Shown here: in pieces, positions 17,041 to 25,149 of the stretch
How positions within the stretch are numbered: the first letter of the stretch is position 1
Layout of the letters: each line of letters opens with the position of its first letter
Origin: Shimazuella alba
Lineage (GTDB): Bacteria; Bacillota; Bacilli; Thermoactinomycetales; Thermoactinomycetaceae
Direction of reading: 5' to 3'
DNA: 64,000 bases
Assembly (NCBI RefSeq): GCF_009831235.1
Contig: NZ_WUUL01000011.1
Span: 1-64,000, forward strand
Position numbers and translations under genes: made by a program
The notes under the pieces: model-generated
The model's database searches: none
Seen by the model: the letters and a program-made list of their open reading frames with translations, nothing else
What the model was told of the DNA's origin: nothing

Positions 17041-17302
17041 ACAGCATCACTCACTCTCGAAGATTTACTCTGTTTAGAGTTTGTTGCACTATTTGACTCA
17101 AAAGCGAAGATGCACCTCAGACGGCACAATCTCGCTACGTCACTGTGCTCCTAGTCTCGCTTTGCTTGCGGGTGGAGTGTCCTTTGTAGGTTTACAATAA
17201 CAGACGCGGAAAACGCACGCATCAAGCGACTTTGTATCATGGCTAGATTTTATTTATGCACCTTTGTCTATTATATAGAATATGAGAAAAATAGAGATTG
17301 TA
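17041..17302. other. Gene-free stretch
   Basis: About 260 bases with no supported gene. The part from about 17100 to 17230 is richer in G+C than its surroundings and could be structured or a remnant, but no frame or family pattern emerges. Confidence 0.4.
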
Positions 17303-17636
17303 TTATCTGTGAAAGCAATTTATGACACATGCAGATAGGACAAAACAAATAAAAAAAACCATAACAAGTCTTGAGACAGGGAAATACAACGATCCTTTTC
17401 CAATATTTGTTTTTGTCCACTCATTTGCTTTTTCAAACCATAAATGTGCATTTGGATCTAAATGGATATCATGTCCAGCATTATTGAGAAGATAAGATTG
17501 TACACTTTTTACTTGCTTGAAATAAGGACTTTCTCGCTCTTGTATCTTGGCACTATTGGTACAGAGATAGGTGGTATCTTTACAGAATAAAATATCTTTT
17601 TGTCCCACAGCTAGGAACACGGGTACTTAGATTTTT
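17303..17636 (-). pseudogene. C-terminal fragment of an alpha/beta hydrolase
   Basis: Only the last quarter of a hydrolase survives: VPVFLAVGQKD (acid-residue strand), then QERESPYFKQVKSVQSYLLN and NAGHDIHLDPNAHLWFEKAN (catalytic His region). It is preceded by an in-frame stop and has no nucleophile. A hydrophobic tail, RLVMVFFICFVLSACVI, follows as a membrane segment. The missing N-terminal part is not found upstream (17637-17880), so this is a truncated relic. Confidence 0.55.
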
Positions 17637-17903
17637 TCATCATTTGGTCAACAAGATCTCCCAATTTTATATAGGTAGGGAGGTGGCGGCGTTGTTAGTA
17701 TTCCCCTGTGAGAGAATTCGAACAATACTCTGTTCTCCCGTCCCTCCTCCTTTCTAATATTCAGATTGTTATGGACAATATATTCGTGTTAAACCAGTAT
17801 CGACATTTAGAAATAAAGTTTCATTTTGATTGAATCTTCTGTTATTATATTAGTAGATATCTTTCACAAGGAAAGATAACAAGAGAACCATAGGAGGTTC
17901 TGA

Positions 17904-18380
17904 ATGAGCACCATTGCCCGGTCTGCTATCACGGTTACAACCGACGATGAGTACGGAGAGGAAACGTATATCCGCGTTTTCCCTGTGCGGATGGTAAGGC
18001 ATAGCGAGTGCACTATCGTTGCGTCTTTGATGAGTCGAGGGGTGCATGCATCTCTCTCTTATCAATCGACCCGCCGATCTGTCAGTGACTGGGAAGCAAC
18101 CTTTGATCTGGATATTCGTATGGTAAACGATCCTGATGGAAAGTTTACTATTTTCGAGCGTCAGGAAGTAGGTGAAGGATTTGCTTACTTTGAAGGTGGG
18201 TACTATCAGGAGTATCAGACAACGGTTTATGTAGTCCATCCAGATGGTAAGAAGGAGAAGATCATTTATTCTCCCTGCGATGCTGGGTGTTTGATGACTA
18301 CCATCGTAACAGATGCTTCTGGTGTAGCAGAAAAGGTGGAAGAGTTCATCATGGAGATTCCGCTCGAGCACCGAGTGTAA
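17904..18380 (+). CDS. Orphan hypothetical protein, 158 aa
   Basis: A soluble, probably beta-rich protein (VRMVRHSECTIVASLMSRG; YQEYQTTVYVVHPDGKKE) that I do not recognise. The AGGAGG site is 6 nt before the ATG. The leader can form two hairpins: TATCTTTC/GAAAGATA, and AGAACC/GGTTCT, the second enclosing the ribosome site. A hairpin terminator follows. Codon use (AAG, GAG, GTT, CGG) differs from the flanking host genes. It is a single-gene orphan unit, perhaps phage-derived. The folded ribosome site hints at translational control, which is inference. Confidence 0.7.
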   Translation: MSTIARSAITVTTDDEYGEETYIRVFPVRMVRHSECTIVASLMSRGVHASLSYQSTRRSVSDWEATFDLDIRMVNDPDGKFTIFERQEVGEGFAYFEGGYYQEYQTTVYVVHPDGKKEKIIYSPCDAGCLMTTIVTDASGVAEKVEEFIMEIPLEHRV

Positions 18381-18406
18381 TCTGTCATCCTCTGTCATTT
18401 TGGTTC

Positions 18407-18432
18407 TTGTGCGGTTTGGTGTGACCGCACAA
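18407..18432 (+). terminator. Hairpin terminator
   Basis: TTGTGCGGT (18407-18415) pairs with ACCGCACAA (18424-18432), extended by GGTT/AACC after a bulge. No strong T-run follows. Confidence 0.55.
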
Positions 18433-18523
18433 CCAAACGAATATAAAGATTTGCATATATATGAATTTAGTTTGCGTGAAATTTATAATCCTCTATAAGA
18501 GAAAGGAACGAAGCATAAAATAG

Positions 18524-18718
18524 ATGAAGTATTTGAAGATATTATTAGTTGTACAATCTATTTATTTGGTCTTTTATCTTACATGGAAATATTATTTTGA
18601 TCTTCCAGAGTTCCAGTTGTTGAATGTGTTATGTGATATCTGTCTCGTCTCCAATATTGTGTGTGGGTATATTTTAAATCGAAATCAATATTCTACTGAT
18701 AAATCAAATAGTAGCTGA
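18524..18718 (+). CDS. Small two-helix membrane protein, 64 aa
   Basis: Two hydrophobic helices (LKILLVVQSIYLVFYLTW and LLNVLCDICLVSNIVCGYIL) and a short polar tail. AAAGGA lies 16 nt before the ATG, farther than ideal, so the start is uncertain. A strong terminator follows at 18733. It is AT-rich like the host. The family is unknown. Confidence 0.5.
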   Translation: MKYLKILLVVQSIYLVFYLTWKYYFDLPEFQLLNVLCDICLVSNIVCGYILNRNQYSTDKSNSS

Positions 18719-18732
18719 TCCTCTCCATAAAA

Positions 18733-18768
18733 AGAAAGCCTTTTGTACGTTACTACAAAAGGCTTTCT
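18733..18768. terminator. Bidirectional terminator
   Basis: A long stem, AGAAAGCCTTTTGTA against TACAAAAGGCTTTCT, between two converging genes (18718 and 18794). It is A/T-flanked on both sides and so can serve both strands. Confidence 0.85.
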
Positions 18769-18793
18769 CATGTTTTCGCTGCAATAATTTGCT

Positions 18794-19708
18794 TTAGACA
18801 GTATTTTCTGCTATTGGAATGGGGGAAGATAGCGTTTTATTCTCTTTTTTACGAGAAGGTTGATTGACAAAGAAGATACCTAAAGCAATGAAAATGGCTC
18901 CAAGTCCTACATACCAATGCAAAGCTTCATTTAGGATTAGCCATCCTCCAACTGTTCCAAAGAGAGGTACCAGGAACAAAAAAGAACTAATTTTTGCAGG
19001 ATCATGGTTTTTTATTAAGTAAAACCAAGTAACAAATTGAACAATGGAGCTCATGATTATTAAGTAGAGCAATATCCATACAACTTGAAAAATAGAAACT
19101 TGCTGTAAGGTAAACATAGGCTGTTCCAATACCAAACTAGCTATCACAAGAAACAAACCTCCAAAGCCCATTTGATACGTGGTTAGTACCCATGTATGGA
19201 TTGTCTCTCCCCAATGCTTGGTTAAAAGGGTAGCAATTGCCCAGCATAGACCTGCTAATAAAGCAAATAACGTACCGGGTTGGAATTGAAAATGAAACCC
19301 TTGTGTACATACAACGCCAACAAATCCTAAAACAACTCCCATCCACTGCAATCTCCTATAACGAACCCTTAAAAAAAGAGACTGGATGAGAACCAACCAA
19401 ATGGGATTGGTGGAAGATAAAATCGATGCGTTCGCTGATGTGATGGTATGCATACTGAAATAAATCATCCCTAAAACCAAAGTGCTTTGAAAGAAACCAA
19501 TCATTGCAATTTTTAACCAGGGCATAAAGCGTTTTGGATGAGGCAGACTGATAATAAAAGGAAGCATAAGTACAAAAGCACCGAGAAAGCGAATGGCCAA
19601 AAGCAAATAGGGGCTAGAAAAGCTTAAACCCATTTTTCCTATTGGATAGTTTAGCCCTGCTACAAGTGTGCTTATCAAAATTAATGGTAACAACAAAGAT
19701 CGATTCAT
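18794..19708 (-). CDS. EamA-family (DMT superfamily) transporter, 304 aa
   Basis: An inner-membrane permease with ten predicted helices in two EamA repeats; the second repeat begins near residue 150 (GTLFALLAGLCWAIATLLTKHWG). Relatives export amino acids or metabolites. The N-terminus LLLPLILISTLVAGLNYPIGKMG is typical. It is divergent from the LysR gene at 19833, with a 124-bp shared control region in which ATGATATAATTC occurs twice (about 19734 and 19784). That arrangement usually means the LysR protein controls the transporter. The substrate cannot be read from sequence. Confidence 0.9.
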   Translation of the reverse strand: MNRSLLLPLILISTLVAGLNYPIGKMGLSFSSPYLLLAIRFLGAFVLMLPFIISLPHPKRFMPWLKIAMIGFFQSTLVLGMIYFSMHTITSANASILSSTNPIWLVLIQSLFLRVRYRRLQWMGVVLGFVGVVCTQGFHFQFQPGTLFALLAGLCWAIATLLTKHWGETIHTWVLTTYQMGFGGLFLVIASLVLEQPMFTLQQVSIFQVVWILLYLIIMSSIVQFVTWFYLIKNHDPAKISSFLFLVPLFGTVGGWLILNEALHWYVGLGAIFIALGIFFVNQPSRKKENKTLSSPIPIAENTV

Positions 19709-19832
19709 GATTTTCCCTCATTCCGTTATGATCATGATATAATTCTAAAAATAAATAAGCATCATGTAAAATGATTGTTTATGATATAATTCATTATTGG
19801 AAATGATGATTGAAAAGAGAGGGAGTCTTTGG

Positions 19833-20687
19833 ATGGATAGCAAAGACCTACGTATTTTTCATACTGTTGCGATCGAGAAGAATATTACGAGGGCAGCGGA
19901 GGTTTTGGGTTATGTACAATCCAATGTTACTGCGCGAATTCGTCAATTGGAAAAAGAAGTCAGTACTCCCTTGTTTTATCGAAGTAAAAAAGGGATGATT
20001 TTGACGCAAGCTGGAGAAAACTTATTTGGGTATTCTGAAAAAATACTCCATTTATTAGATGAAGCATTAAAATCAGTGCAATATACAGAAAATCCCTCAG
20101 GTCCTTTGACAATAGGTGCGTTAGAAACGACAGCTGCTGTTCATATGCCAAAATTATTGAGGAATTATTTGCAAAAGTATCCAGAAGTGAAGCTAAGCTT
20201 GGTAACTGGTCATACAGGTGATTTAGTGCAAAAAGTGCTAGATTATGAAATAGATGGTGCTTTTGTGAGTGGAAAAGTCGATCATCCAGATATGGAACAG
20301 GTGCTTGTATTTGAAGAAGAATTAGTTCTGATATCGGAAAATACAGATGAAAAACTAAAAGAGATCTTGAAAAAACCAATGTTGTTATTAAGTGTAGGAT
20401 GTTCCATGCGAAATCGTTTGGAGCAATGGTTGGAAGAGGAAGATATGGAAACGAATAATATTATGGAATTTGGGACGTTGGAGGCTATTTTAGGAGGTGC
20501 TTCTGCTGGTTTGGGCGTTTCTATGTTACCCAAATCAGCAGTGAAAGGAAGAGAAGAACAGGGATTGATCCGTGTTTATACCATCCCAGAAGCTTACCGT
20601 AACTATCAAGTTTATTTTGTATTTCGCAAAGATTTCTTTCAAACACGTGCATTTGAGAGGTTTTTAGAACATATCACATGCGATTGA
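19833..20687 (+). CDS. LysR-family transcriptional regulator, 284 aa
   Basis: The N-terminal winged helix DLRIFHTVAIEKNITRAAEVLGYVQSN is a textbook LysR DNA-binding domain, followed by a linker helix and a periplasmic-binding-protein-like sensor domain (residues ~90-284). The frame opens at 19797, but GAGGGAG lies 7 nt before the ATG at 19833 (MDSKDLR). It is transcribed away from the EamA transporter, its likely target. Family members of this kind (YwfK/CzcR/YofA-like) respond to small metabolites; the ligand is unknown. Confidence 0.9.
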   Translation: MDSKDLRIFHTVAIEKNITRAAEVLGYVQSNVTARIRQLEKEVSTPLFYRSKKGMILTQAGENLFGYSEKILHLLDEALKSVQYTENPSGPLTIGALETTAAVHMPKLLRNYLQKYPEVKLSLVTGHTGDLVQKVLDYEIDGAFVSGKVDHPDMEQVLVFEEELVLISENTDEKLKEILKKPMLLLSVGCSMRNRLEQWLEEEDMETNNIMEFGTLEAILGGASAGLGVSMLPKSAVKGREEQGLIRVYTIPEAYRNYQVYFVFRKDFFQTRAFERFLEHITCD

Positions 20688-20709
20688 CTTTTTTGGGGAA
20701 TTATAATCT

Positions 20710-20738
20710 TTGTAAAATTTCTGATTCCATGCTATATT
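20710..20738 (+). promoter_or_regulatory. Promoter for the 20776 gene
   Basis: -35 TTGTAA (20710-20715), 17-bp spacer, -10 TATATT (20733-20738). The short leader then folds as CCTC-tatcc-GAGG, placing the GAGGAG ribosome site in a stem. Confidence 0.55.
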
Positions 20739-20775
20739 CTGGAGGAAATATAGAAACCTCTATCCGAGGAGCGAA

Positions 20776-21039
20776 ATGTCAAACTTTAAGAAGAAGGCAC
20801 AGCAGGGGCTTCAGGGTGTAATTGTTGCAGCACTTGAGCAAGCAAAAAAGAACGCTGGTGACTATGCAATGGACATTCTAGAAGCACATGATATTGATAG
20901 TCCAGAGAAGTTCGCCGCTGCTAAGGATAGGATTGTCGCCAGCTTCTCCAAGAGTGTGATGGAGTTTGTGGAAGCTGAAGCAGGCGACCCTGCAGTACAG
21001 CGAAAGCTTCGGGACGCTGTGGAAAAGATTCTCCGTTAG
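20776..21039 (+). CDS. Orphan helical protein, 87 aa
   Basis: Almost entirely helical and rich in Ala, Lys, Glu (FKKKAQQGLQGVIVAALEQ; KNAGDYAMDILEAHDI; SVMEFVEAEAGDPAVQRKL). It shows no membrane segment and no known domain. GAGGAG is 5 nt before the ATG, partly inside a leader hairpin. It has its own promoter and a 14-bp terminator stem. Base composition is much richer in G+C than the LysR gene before it. It is one of the clearest orphan-class units. Confidence 0.7.
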   Translation: MSNFKKKAQQGLQGVIVAALEQAKKNAGDYAMDILEAHDIDSPEKFAAAKDRIVASFSKSVMEFVEAEAGDPAVQRKLRDAVEKILR

Positions 21040-21062
21040 AGGGTACAGAATAGATTAACCTA

Positions 21063-21094
21063 ATCAGGCTACTCTTAAAAAAGAGTAGCCTGAT
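21063..21094. terminator. Bidirectional terminator
   Basis: ATCAGGCTACTCTT (21063-21076) pairs perfectly with AAGAGTAGCCTGAT (21081-21094). It lies between converging genes. Confidence 0.85.
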
Positions 21095-21124
21095 CCACAT
21101 TTGCATTGATGACTTTGAAAAACA

Positions 21125-21418
21125 TCAATAGGAAGTTGGGCCAAAGCAAGCAAAAAAAGTGAGCAAACCAATAACTGCTGTTGATAATAAGATACCTTGA
21201 ACCCGTTCTTTTACTTTGAAATTTACAACGAGATAAATCGGTGCGAGAAGGAATGCATTCACAATCGCAGAGATACCCAAACCTAAAGTTAGACCAGGGA
21301 CGAAAGACCCGTCTTGAGTTCCAAACACAAAGAACAGAATGACTCCCATGATCAAATAAGGAATCATAGGAATGAAAAACCATCGTTTTAATTCTTTCTT
21401 ACTGTACTCGGATGACAT
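21125..21418 (-). CDS. Small three-helix membrane protein, 97 aa
   Basis: The last gene of the Lgt-like/radical-SAM operon, 12 nt after the radical SAM stop codon. A basic start (MSSEYSKKELKRWFF) precedes three hydrophobic segments: IPYLIMGVILFFVFG, LTLGLGISAIVNAFLLAPIYLVV and ILLSTAVIGLLTFFACFG. The family is not recognised. It may anchor or assist the lipid-directed enzymes of the operon (inference from position only). The ribosome site is GGAGG just before the ATG. Confidence 0.75.
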   Translation of the reverse strand: MSSEYSKKELKRWFFIPMIPYLIMGVILFFVFGTQDGSFVPGLTLGLGISAIVNAFLLAPIYLVVNFKVKERVQGILLSTAVIGLLTFFACFGPTSY

Positions 21419-21430
21419 GTTTCCCCCTCC

Positions 21431-22825
21431 TTAGATTTGTTGTAATTCTTTAAGTCGCTCTTCTTTTTCATCCCGATAGAAGAGATTAAATGTATCAAAA
21501 GGGATAATCCGACCATCTGGATGGGCGATATGGACACAAGACTTCTTCACAGAACGGACATCCAAATCATAAGCATCCATAAATTGCATGATGATCACAC
21601 GAAAAACATTGTCATAAGCGATTTCTTCTGGTGCATGAACAAGTGGCAGGCAGCAGAGTAACTGTTTTAAAGATAGTGCAGATGTTTGTGGTGAGTGATT
21701 GGTTGAAAATAGTTCGAAAATACGTGATTTTAGTTCCTCATCACGTTCAAATACAATCGTATTTCTCCCGCCTTGAAGTAGAATATCTGGATCGATAAGT
21801 CGAGTCAGCGGTATTGGTCCATCTTCTGTTTTTAGCGCATATCCCATCGCTAAACAATCTGGATGACAAGGAACAGGTAACATATCTTCGTTTTGAAAGA
21901 TTTCTGATTGATCGATAATCATTTGCCGTACTTCACTTAATGTTAATCGATCTGTTGCCGGATCATAATCTTTGAGTCGTCCCGCAGCTTGAATTGGTTG
22001 AAATGTCACACCTCTAACGGCTTTTTGATTGAGCCCATATTGGATGATCTTACCGATCTCACGATCGTTTAATCCCTTTTTAAGTGTGACAACAAGGGTC
22101 GTTGATAGATTAAATTCGTTTAGGTGATCGATTGCTTTTTTTCTAACTTCCCGTAAGTCTACTCCTCGCAGTTCTTTTAAAGCTTTTTCCTCAAAGCTGT
22201 CAAATTGCAAATAAATTTCAAATCCTGGCAAATAAGTAGCCAATCTTTGCACAAATTTCCGATCTGATGCGATGCGAAGACCGTTTGTATTGACCATAAT
22301 GTGTTTGATAGGTCGTGTTTTTACCATATCTAATATTTCAAAAAAGTGAGGATGGGTTGTCGGTTCTCCCCCGCTTATTTGTACGATATCCGGTTCCCCT
22401 TCGTTGGCAACGATTGCATCCAGCATTTTTTTGATCTGCTCTAATGAACGCCATGTTTGTCGTTTGGGGGAAGATTCAGCATAACAAATGGGACATTCTA
22501 AATTGCATTGATCTGTTACTTCTAGAAGAGTGAGGCAACTATGCTGTTCATGGTCTGGGCATAACCCGCAATCATAGGGACATCCATATTTTATAGGGGT
22601 ATTCCAGCGCAATGGCATTTCTGATGGTTTGATAAATTCTCGACATCTTTTGTAATATTCGACATCAGTAGAAATAAGGACTTTTTCGGGGCCATGCTCC
22701 TTACATCGTTTTAGTAAATATACATTCCCATCTTGAAAAACTACTTTAGCCTCTAATTTTTGCAAGCATGTACTACATACGCTATTGGTCAATTCATAAA
22801 ACAGGTACGGACGATTTTTTGGCAT
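21431..22825 (-). CDS. Radical SAM protein of the Tes/MJ0619 type, 464 aa
   Basis: The radical SAM cluster motif CNLECPIC (Cys107, Cys111, Cys114) follows the strand LLEVTDQ, and ISGGEPTTHP lines the SAM site. The layout around it is special: an N-terminal NSVCSTC plus CKEHG zinc-like unit, then GCPYDCGLCPDHEQHSC just before the radical SAM core, and further Cys in the C-terminal part (PCHPDC, LCCLP). This architecture is that of the MJ0619/Tes group, whose archaeal member joins two lipid tails to make tetraethers and whose relatives alkylate or couple unreactive carbons. The start ATG at 22825 (AAAGGAG, 7 nt) overlaps the Lgt-like gene by 32 nt, so the two are translationally coupled. The real substrate is unknown. 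Confidence 0.88.
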   Translation of the reverse strand: MPKNRPYLFYELTNSVCSTCLQKLEAKVVFQDGNVYLLKRCKEHGPEKVLISTDVEYYKRCREFIKPSEMPLRWNTPIKYGCPYDCGLCPDHEQHSCLTLLEVTDQCNLECPICYAESSPKRQTWRSLEQIKKMLDAIVANEGEPDIVQISGGEPTTHPHFFEILDMVKTRPIKHIMVNTNGLRIASDRKFVQRLATYLPGFEIYLQFDSFEEKALKELRGVDLREVRKKAIDHLNEFNLSTTLVVTLKKGLNDREIGKIIQYGLNQKAVRGVTFQPIQAAGRLKDYDPATDRLTLSEVRQMIIDQSEIFQNEDMLPVPCHPDCLAMGYALKTEDGPIPLTRLIDPDILLQGGRNTIVFERDEELKSRIFELFSTNHSPQTSALSLKQLLCCLPLVHAPEEIAYDNVFRVIIMQFMDAYDLDVRSVKKSCVHIAHPDGRIIPFDTFNLFYRDEKEERLKELQQI

Positions 22826-23579
22826 CCTCATACTCCTTTATAGTTGTTTTTTTTCGCCATTGCCAAAGTTTATAAGTGTAATAGAGCAAACCGGCAATGC
22901 ATGCGAGTTGAATATTATTCAGCCCTAGATAGGGGTGAGGAGTAGGCTTGATGAAATCAACAGCTAGTCTCCAAAATAAATAACCTGTCATAAACAATTG
23001 AAACAGAACCCCATTTGGCAGGGAAAACTTTCTTTTTAGTAGAAATAGAAAGAGTGCTAGTAATAATAAGTATCCAATTTCATAAAGTTGTGTAGGATGT
23101 CGAAGTATCCCATCTCCAAAATCTACTCCAGTCCACCAAGTGGTTGGTGTTCCATAGGTGTGGTCTGACAAACCAGTAAGAAAGCATCCAATTCTACCAA
23201 TAGACATCCCTATTAATAAAGCAAAAACCATGTCATCACCTGTAGACTTGGTTATACCTACACGTTTTTTGGTCCACTCTACTCCGATTAGTCCGCCTAA
23301 TAATCCACCAACAATTGTTTTTCCTTGCATCAAATACAGCAGATTGTTCCATTGATCGAGTGTTTTAGCTGGATCTTCAAACCAACAAAGTACTTTCGAA
23401 CCAATTAAAGCACCTGTAGCTGCTCCCACAACCACCCACATGGCTTGCATCATCGAGAGTTGTTCTTTTCTTCGTGTATAAAGATAAACACGAAAACCGA
23501 TGAAATAAGCAAGTGATTCCATGAGTAGATGTGGATGAATGGTTAGAGGACCGATGGAAAAAAGAAAAGGAAAGTGCAT
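22794..23579 (-). CDS. Prolipoprotein diacylglyceryl transferase-like (Lgt-fold) protein, 261 aa
   Basis: A polytopic membrane protein of the Lgt family, first gene of the three-gene operon. Conserved landmarks are GKTIVGGLLGG (86-96), SIGRIGCFLTG (126-136) and RHPTQLYE (160-167). In genuine Lgt the first is normally xHGGLxGG and the second GRxGNFxNxE; here the essential His is Val and the Asn is Cys, so this is a diverged paralogue that may not make lipoproteins. The frame reaches 23612, but AAGGAG lies 7 nt before the ATG at 23579. Lgt uses phosphatidylglycerol as donor, so a lipid-handling role together with the downstream radical SAM enzyme is plausible (inference). Confidence 0.85.
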   Translation of the reverse strand: MHFPFLFSIGPLTIHPHLLMESLAYFIGFRVYLYTRRKEQLSMMQAMWVVVGAATGALIGSKVLCWFEDPAKTLDQWNNLLYLMQGKTIVGGLLGGLIGVEWTKKRVGITKSTGDDMVFALLIGMSIGRIGCFLTGLSDHTYGTPTTWWTGVDFGDGILRHPTQLYEIGYLLLLALFLFLLKRKFSLPNGVLFQLFMTGYLFWRLAVDFIKPTPHPYLGLNNIQLACIAGLLYYTYKLWQWRKKTTIKEYEDAKKSSVPVL

Positions 23580-23868
23580 GACGAGACTCCTTTTTGTGTT
23601 CATGTTCCACAAAGATTATATCATTTTGTGTAAGAATATTCTATTTAGTATCTAATTTAATAAAAAGTGTATATTTATCTAATTAGGGTAGATTGCTCAC
23701 CATTTGAAAATATTCGATTGAATAAAGAGATCTAATAAAAAATGACTTCATTTTTTTACTATGTAAACGAACTGTCTTCCATTTTAGAAATCATCGATTT
23801 CTTTTCTTTATCAAAACTGTTATGATTTTAATATAAGTTAGTCCATTATCACCATCACAGGAGATATC

Positions 23869-24396
23869 ATGCTGTCAGTCGTTCTTAGCTGCGTTATTCT
23901 CATTCTCTTCTATCACTTGGCGAAGACCATCAAGAAGAGTCAGCTTCAATCTTCGAGGGTGGTAGAGCTGGAGAAGGAGAATGAACGGTTGCAAGAAGAG
24001 ATTCCCAAGGCCTATCACAAGGGACAGGAATCACGAAAAGCTTCTCATGCTCGAGAAATCGCTTTTCTTGAGCGGATGCTGAAGGAGCAAAAAGATACAC
24101 ATGCTAGTCATCTGCAGTCACTGCATGCAGGTCATAAGCATGAGGTGGATGCGCTCTGGGATAACATTCATCAAATTCAGCGTGCTCTCGCGGAAGGGCA
24201 GGTAGAGTTTGATGAACTGCTTGAACTTTGGATCCAGTCTGAAGAAGTGGTAAAGGATTCACACCGAAAGCAGGTTGGCCGGCTGAGCAGGAAAGTCGAG
24301 CGTTTGACTCGAGAGTTGGCAAAGTCTCGAGAAAACATGAGGCTGGTTCAGATGGAGAACGACAGTCTTTCCAGAGAATTTGCATACGAAACCTGA
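23869..24396 (+). CDS. Orphan membrane-anchored coiled-coil protein, 175 aa
   Basis: One N-terminal helix (MLSVVLSCVILILFYHLA) anchors a long, charged coiled coil covering nearly the rest (VVELEKENERLQEEI; KVERLTRELAKSRENMRL). Two His-rich patches (THASHLQSLHAGHKHE) lie in the middle. Topology suggests a cytoplasmic rod attached to the membrane. ACAGGAG is 7 nt from the ATG, a TAATAT -10 lies about 30 bp upstream, and a strong terminator follows. Composition is richer in G+C than the surroundings; it is an orphan-class unit. Phage spanins and scaffolds look similar in outline, but no specific relation is visible. Confidence 0.7.
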   Translation: MLSVVLSCVILILFYHLAKTIKKSQLQSSRVVELEKENERLQEEIPKAYHKGQESRKASHAREIAFLERMLKEQKDTHASHLQSLHAGHKHEVDALWDNIHQIQRALAEGQVEFDELLELWIQSEEVVKDSHRKQVGRLSRKVERLTRELAKSRENMRLVQMENDSLSREFAYET

Positions 24397-24440
24397 TTGG
24401 AGAGTTTGTGAGCAGAACATCTAGATCCCCTGTGGTATTA

Positions 24441-24492
24441 GCCCAGTAACAACAGCGAACGCTGTCGTTGCTGGGCAGCTCATTTTTTATCG
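24441..24492 (+). terminator. Rho-independent terminator
   Basis: GCCCAG-t-AACaACAGC pairs with GCTGTcGTTgCTGGGC (24461-24476), and CATTTTTTATC follows. Confidence 0.8.
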
Positions 24493-24613
24493 CAGTTTTG
24501 AGGCATAGAGATATAACTTGTTATATATTTCTGGAGTTGATTTTATTCATGTTTTCTCTTGGTCCCCAAATCACATATGAGCATTCGATGGGATATCTAA
24601 TCTAGCAGATGAA

Positions 24614-24949
24614 ATGGTTGTTTGTACGGCTGAACTAGCTGTTAATTCATTATTAAATTTAGATTTTGGTGGTAACCAACGCTTGATAGTAATTGAATTT
24701 TTTAACGAAGAGTCAAATCGACTGAGAGATCTAGCAGGACAAAAACATGTTTTTCGGGTTGTTCGAAATAAGGAGCATGAGTACTTTTCTTTTCGAGTTA
24801 GTGATAAGATCTGCAATTCTTCTTATCATTTGAATCAAGCAGTTACTTTTCATTTTTGTAAGCCTAACTATAAAGGATTTTTAGGTATGGATATCTATCG
24901 AACAGAAGATTATTGGACAGAAATGTTAACAGGGCAGACAGGTCATTAA
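24614..24949 (+). CDS. Hypothetical protein, 111 aa, probably 5'-truncated
   Basis: The frame is protein-like from ISNLADEMVVCTAELAVNSL onward and ends MDIYRTEDYWTEMLTGQTGH. No ribosome site precedes the ATG at 24614. Upstream, a different frame (MFSLGPQITYEHS, from about 24550) reads sensibly and then stops, so a frameshift near 24585 may have cut the N-terminus from this gene. The family is not recognised. AT content matches the host. Confidence 0.4.
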   Translation: MVVCTAELAVNSLLNLDFGGNQRLIVIEFFNEESNRLRDLAGQKHVFRVVRNKEHEYFSFRVSDKICNSSYHLNQAVTFHFCKPNYKGFLGMDIYRTEDYWTEMLTGQTGH

Positions 24950-25089
24950 GGATATGGATTTCATTAAGGTGGTTTTGGTGACAGGGGACAAAAGTATATA
25001 TTAAGAACTTGGAATGTGGTCCATATTAGGTGGGAGTATAGCTGTATGCAGGCACGACTGTAACCACCCAGATTAATTGTTCAAATAGA

Positions 25090-25122
25090 GTCTCCCTGCA
25101 CAAAAATAACATACAGGGAGAC
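25090..25122. terminator. Hairpin downstream of the 25150 gene
   Basis: GTCTCCCTG (25090-25098) pairs with CAGGGAGAC (25114-25122) around a 15-nt loop. It ends the minus-strand gene and may also act on the plus strand. Confidence 0.6.
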
Positions 25123-25149
25123 ATTCACATCTGTTTTTTAAAAGGAAAA

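Noticed and set aside
22794-23579. Housekeeping lgt
   Set aside because: Key Lgt positions differ (His to Val, Asn to Cys), and the gene is coupled to a radical SAM gene rather than hprK. A true lgt is expected elsewhere in the genome.
24950-25090. Second omega-RNA-like end (GGTGGGAG near 25031)
   Set aside because: No TnpB sequence precedes it, and the surrounding sequence lacks the GTTCAA end.
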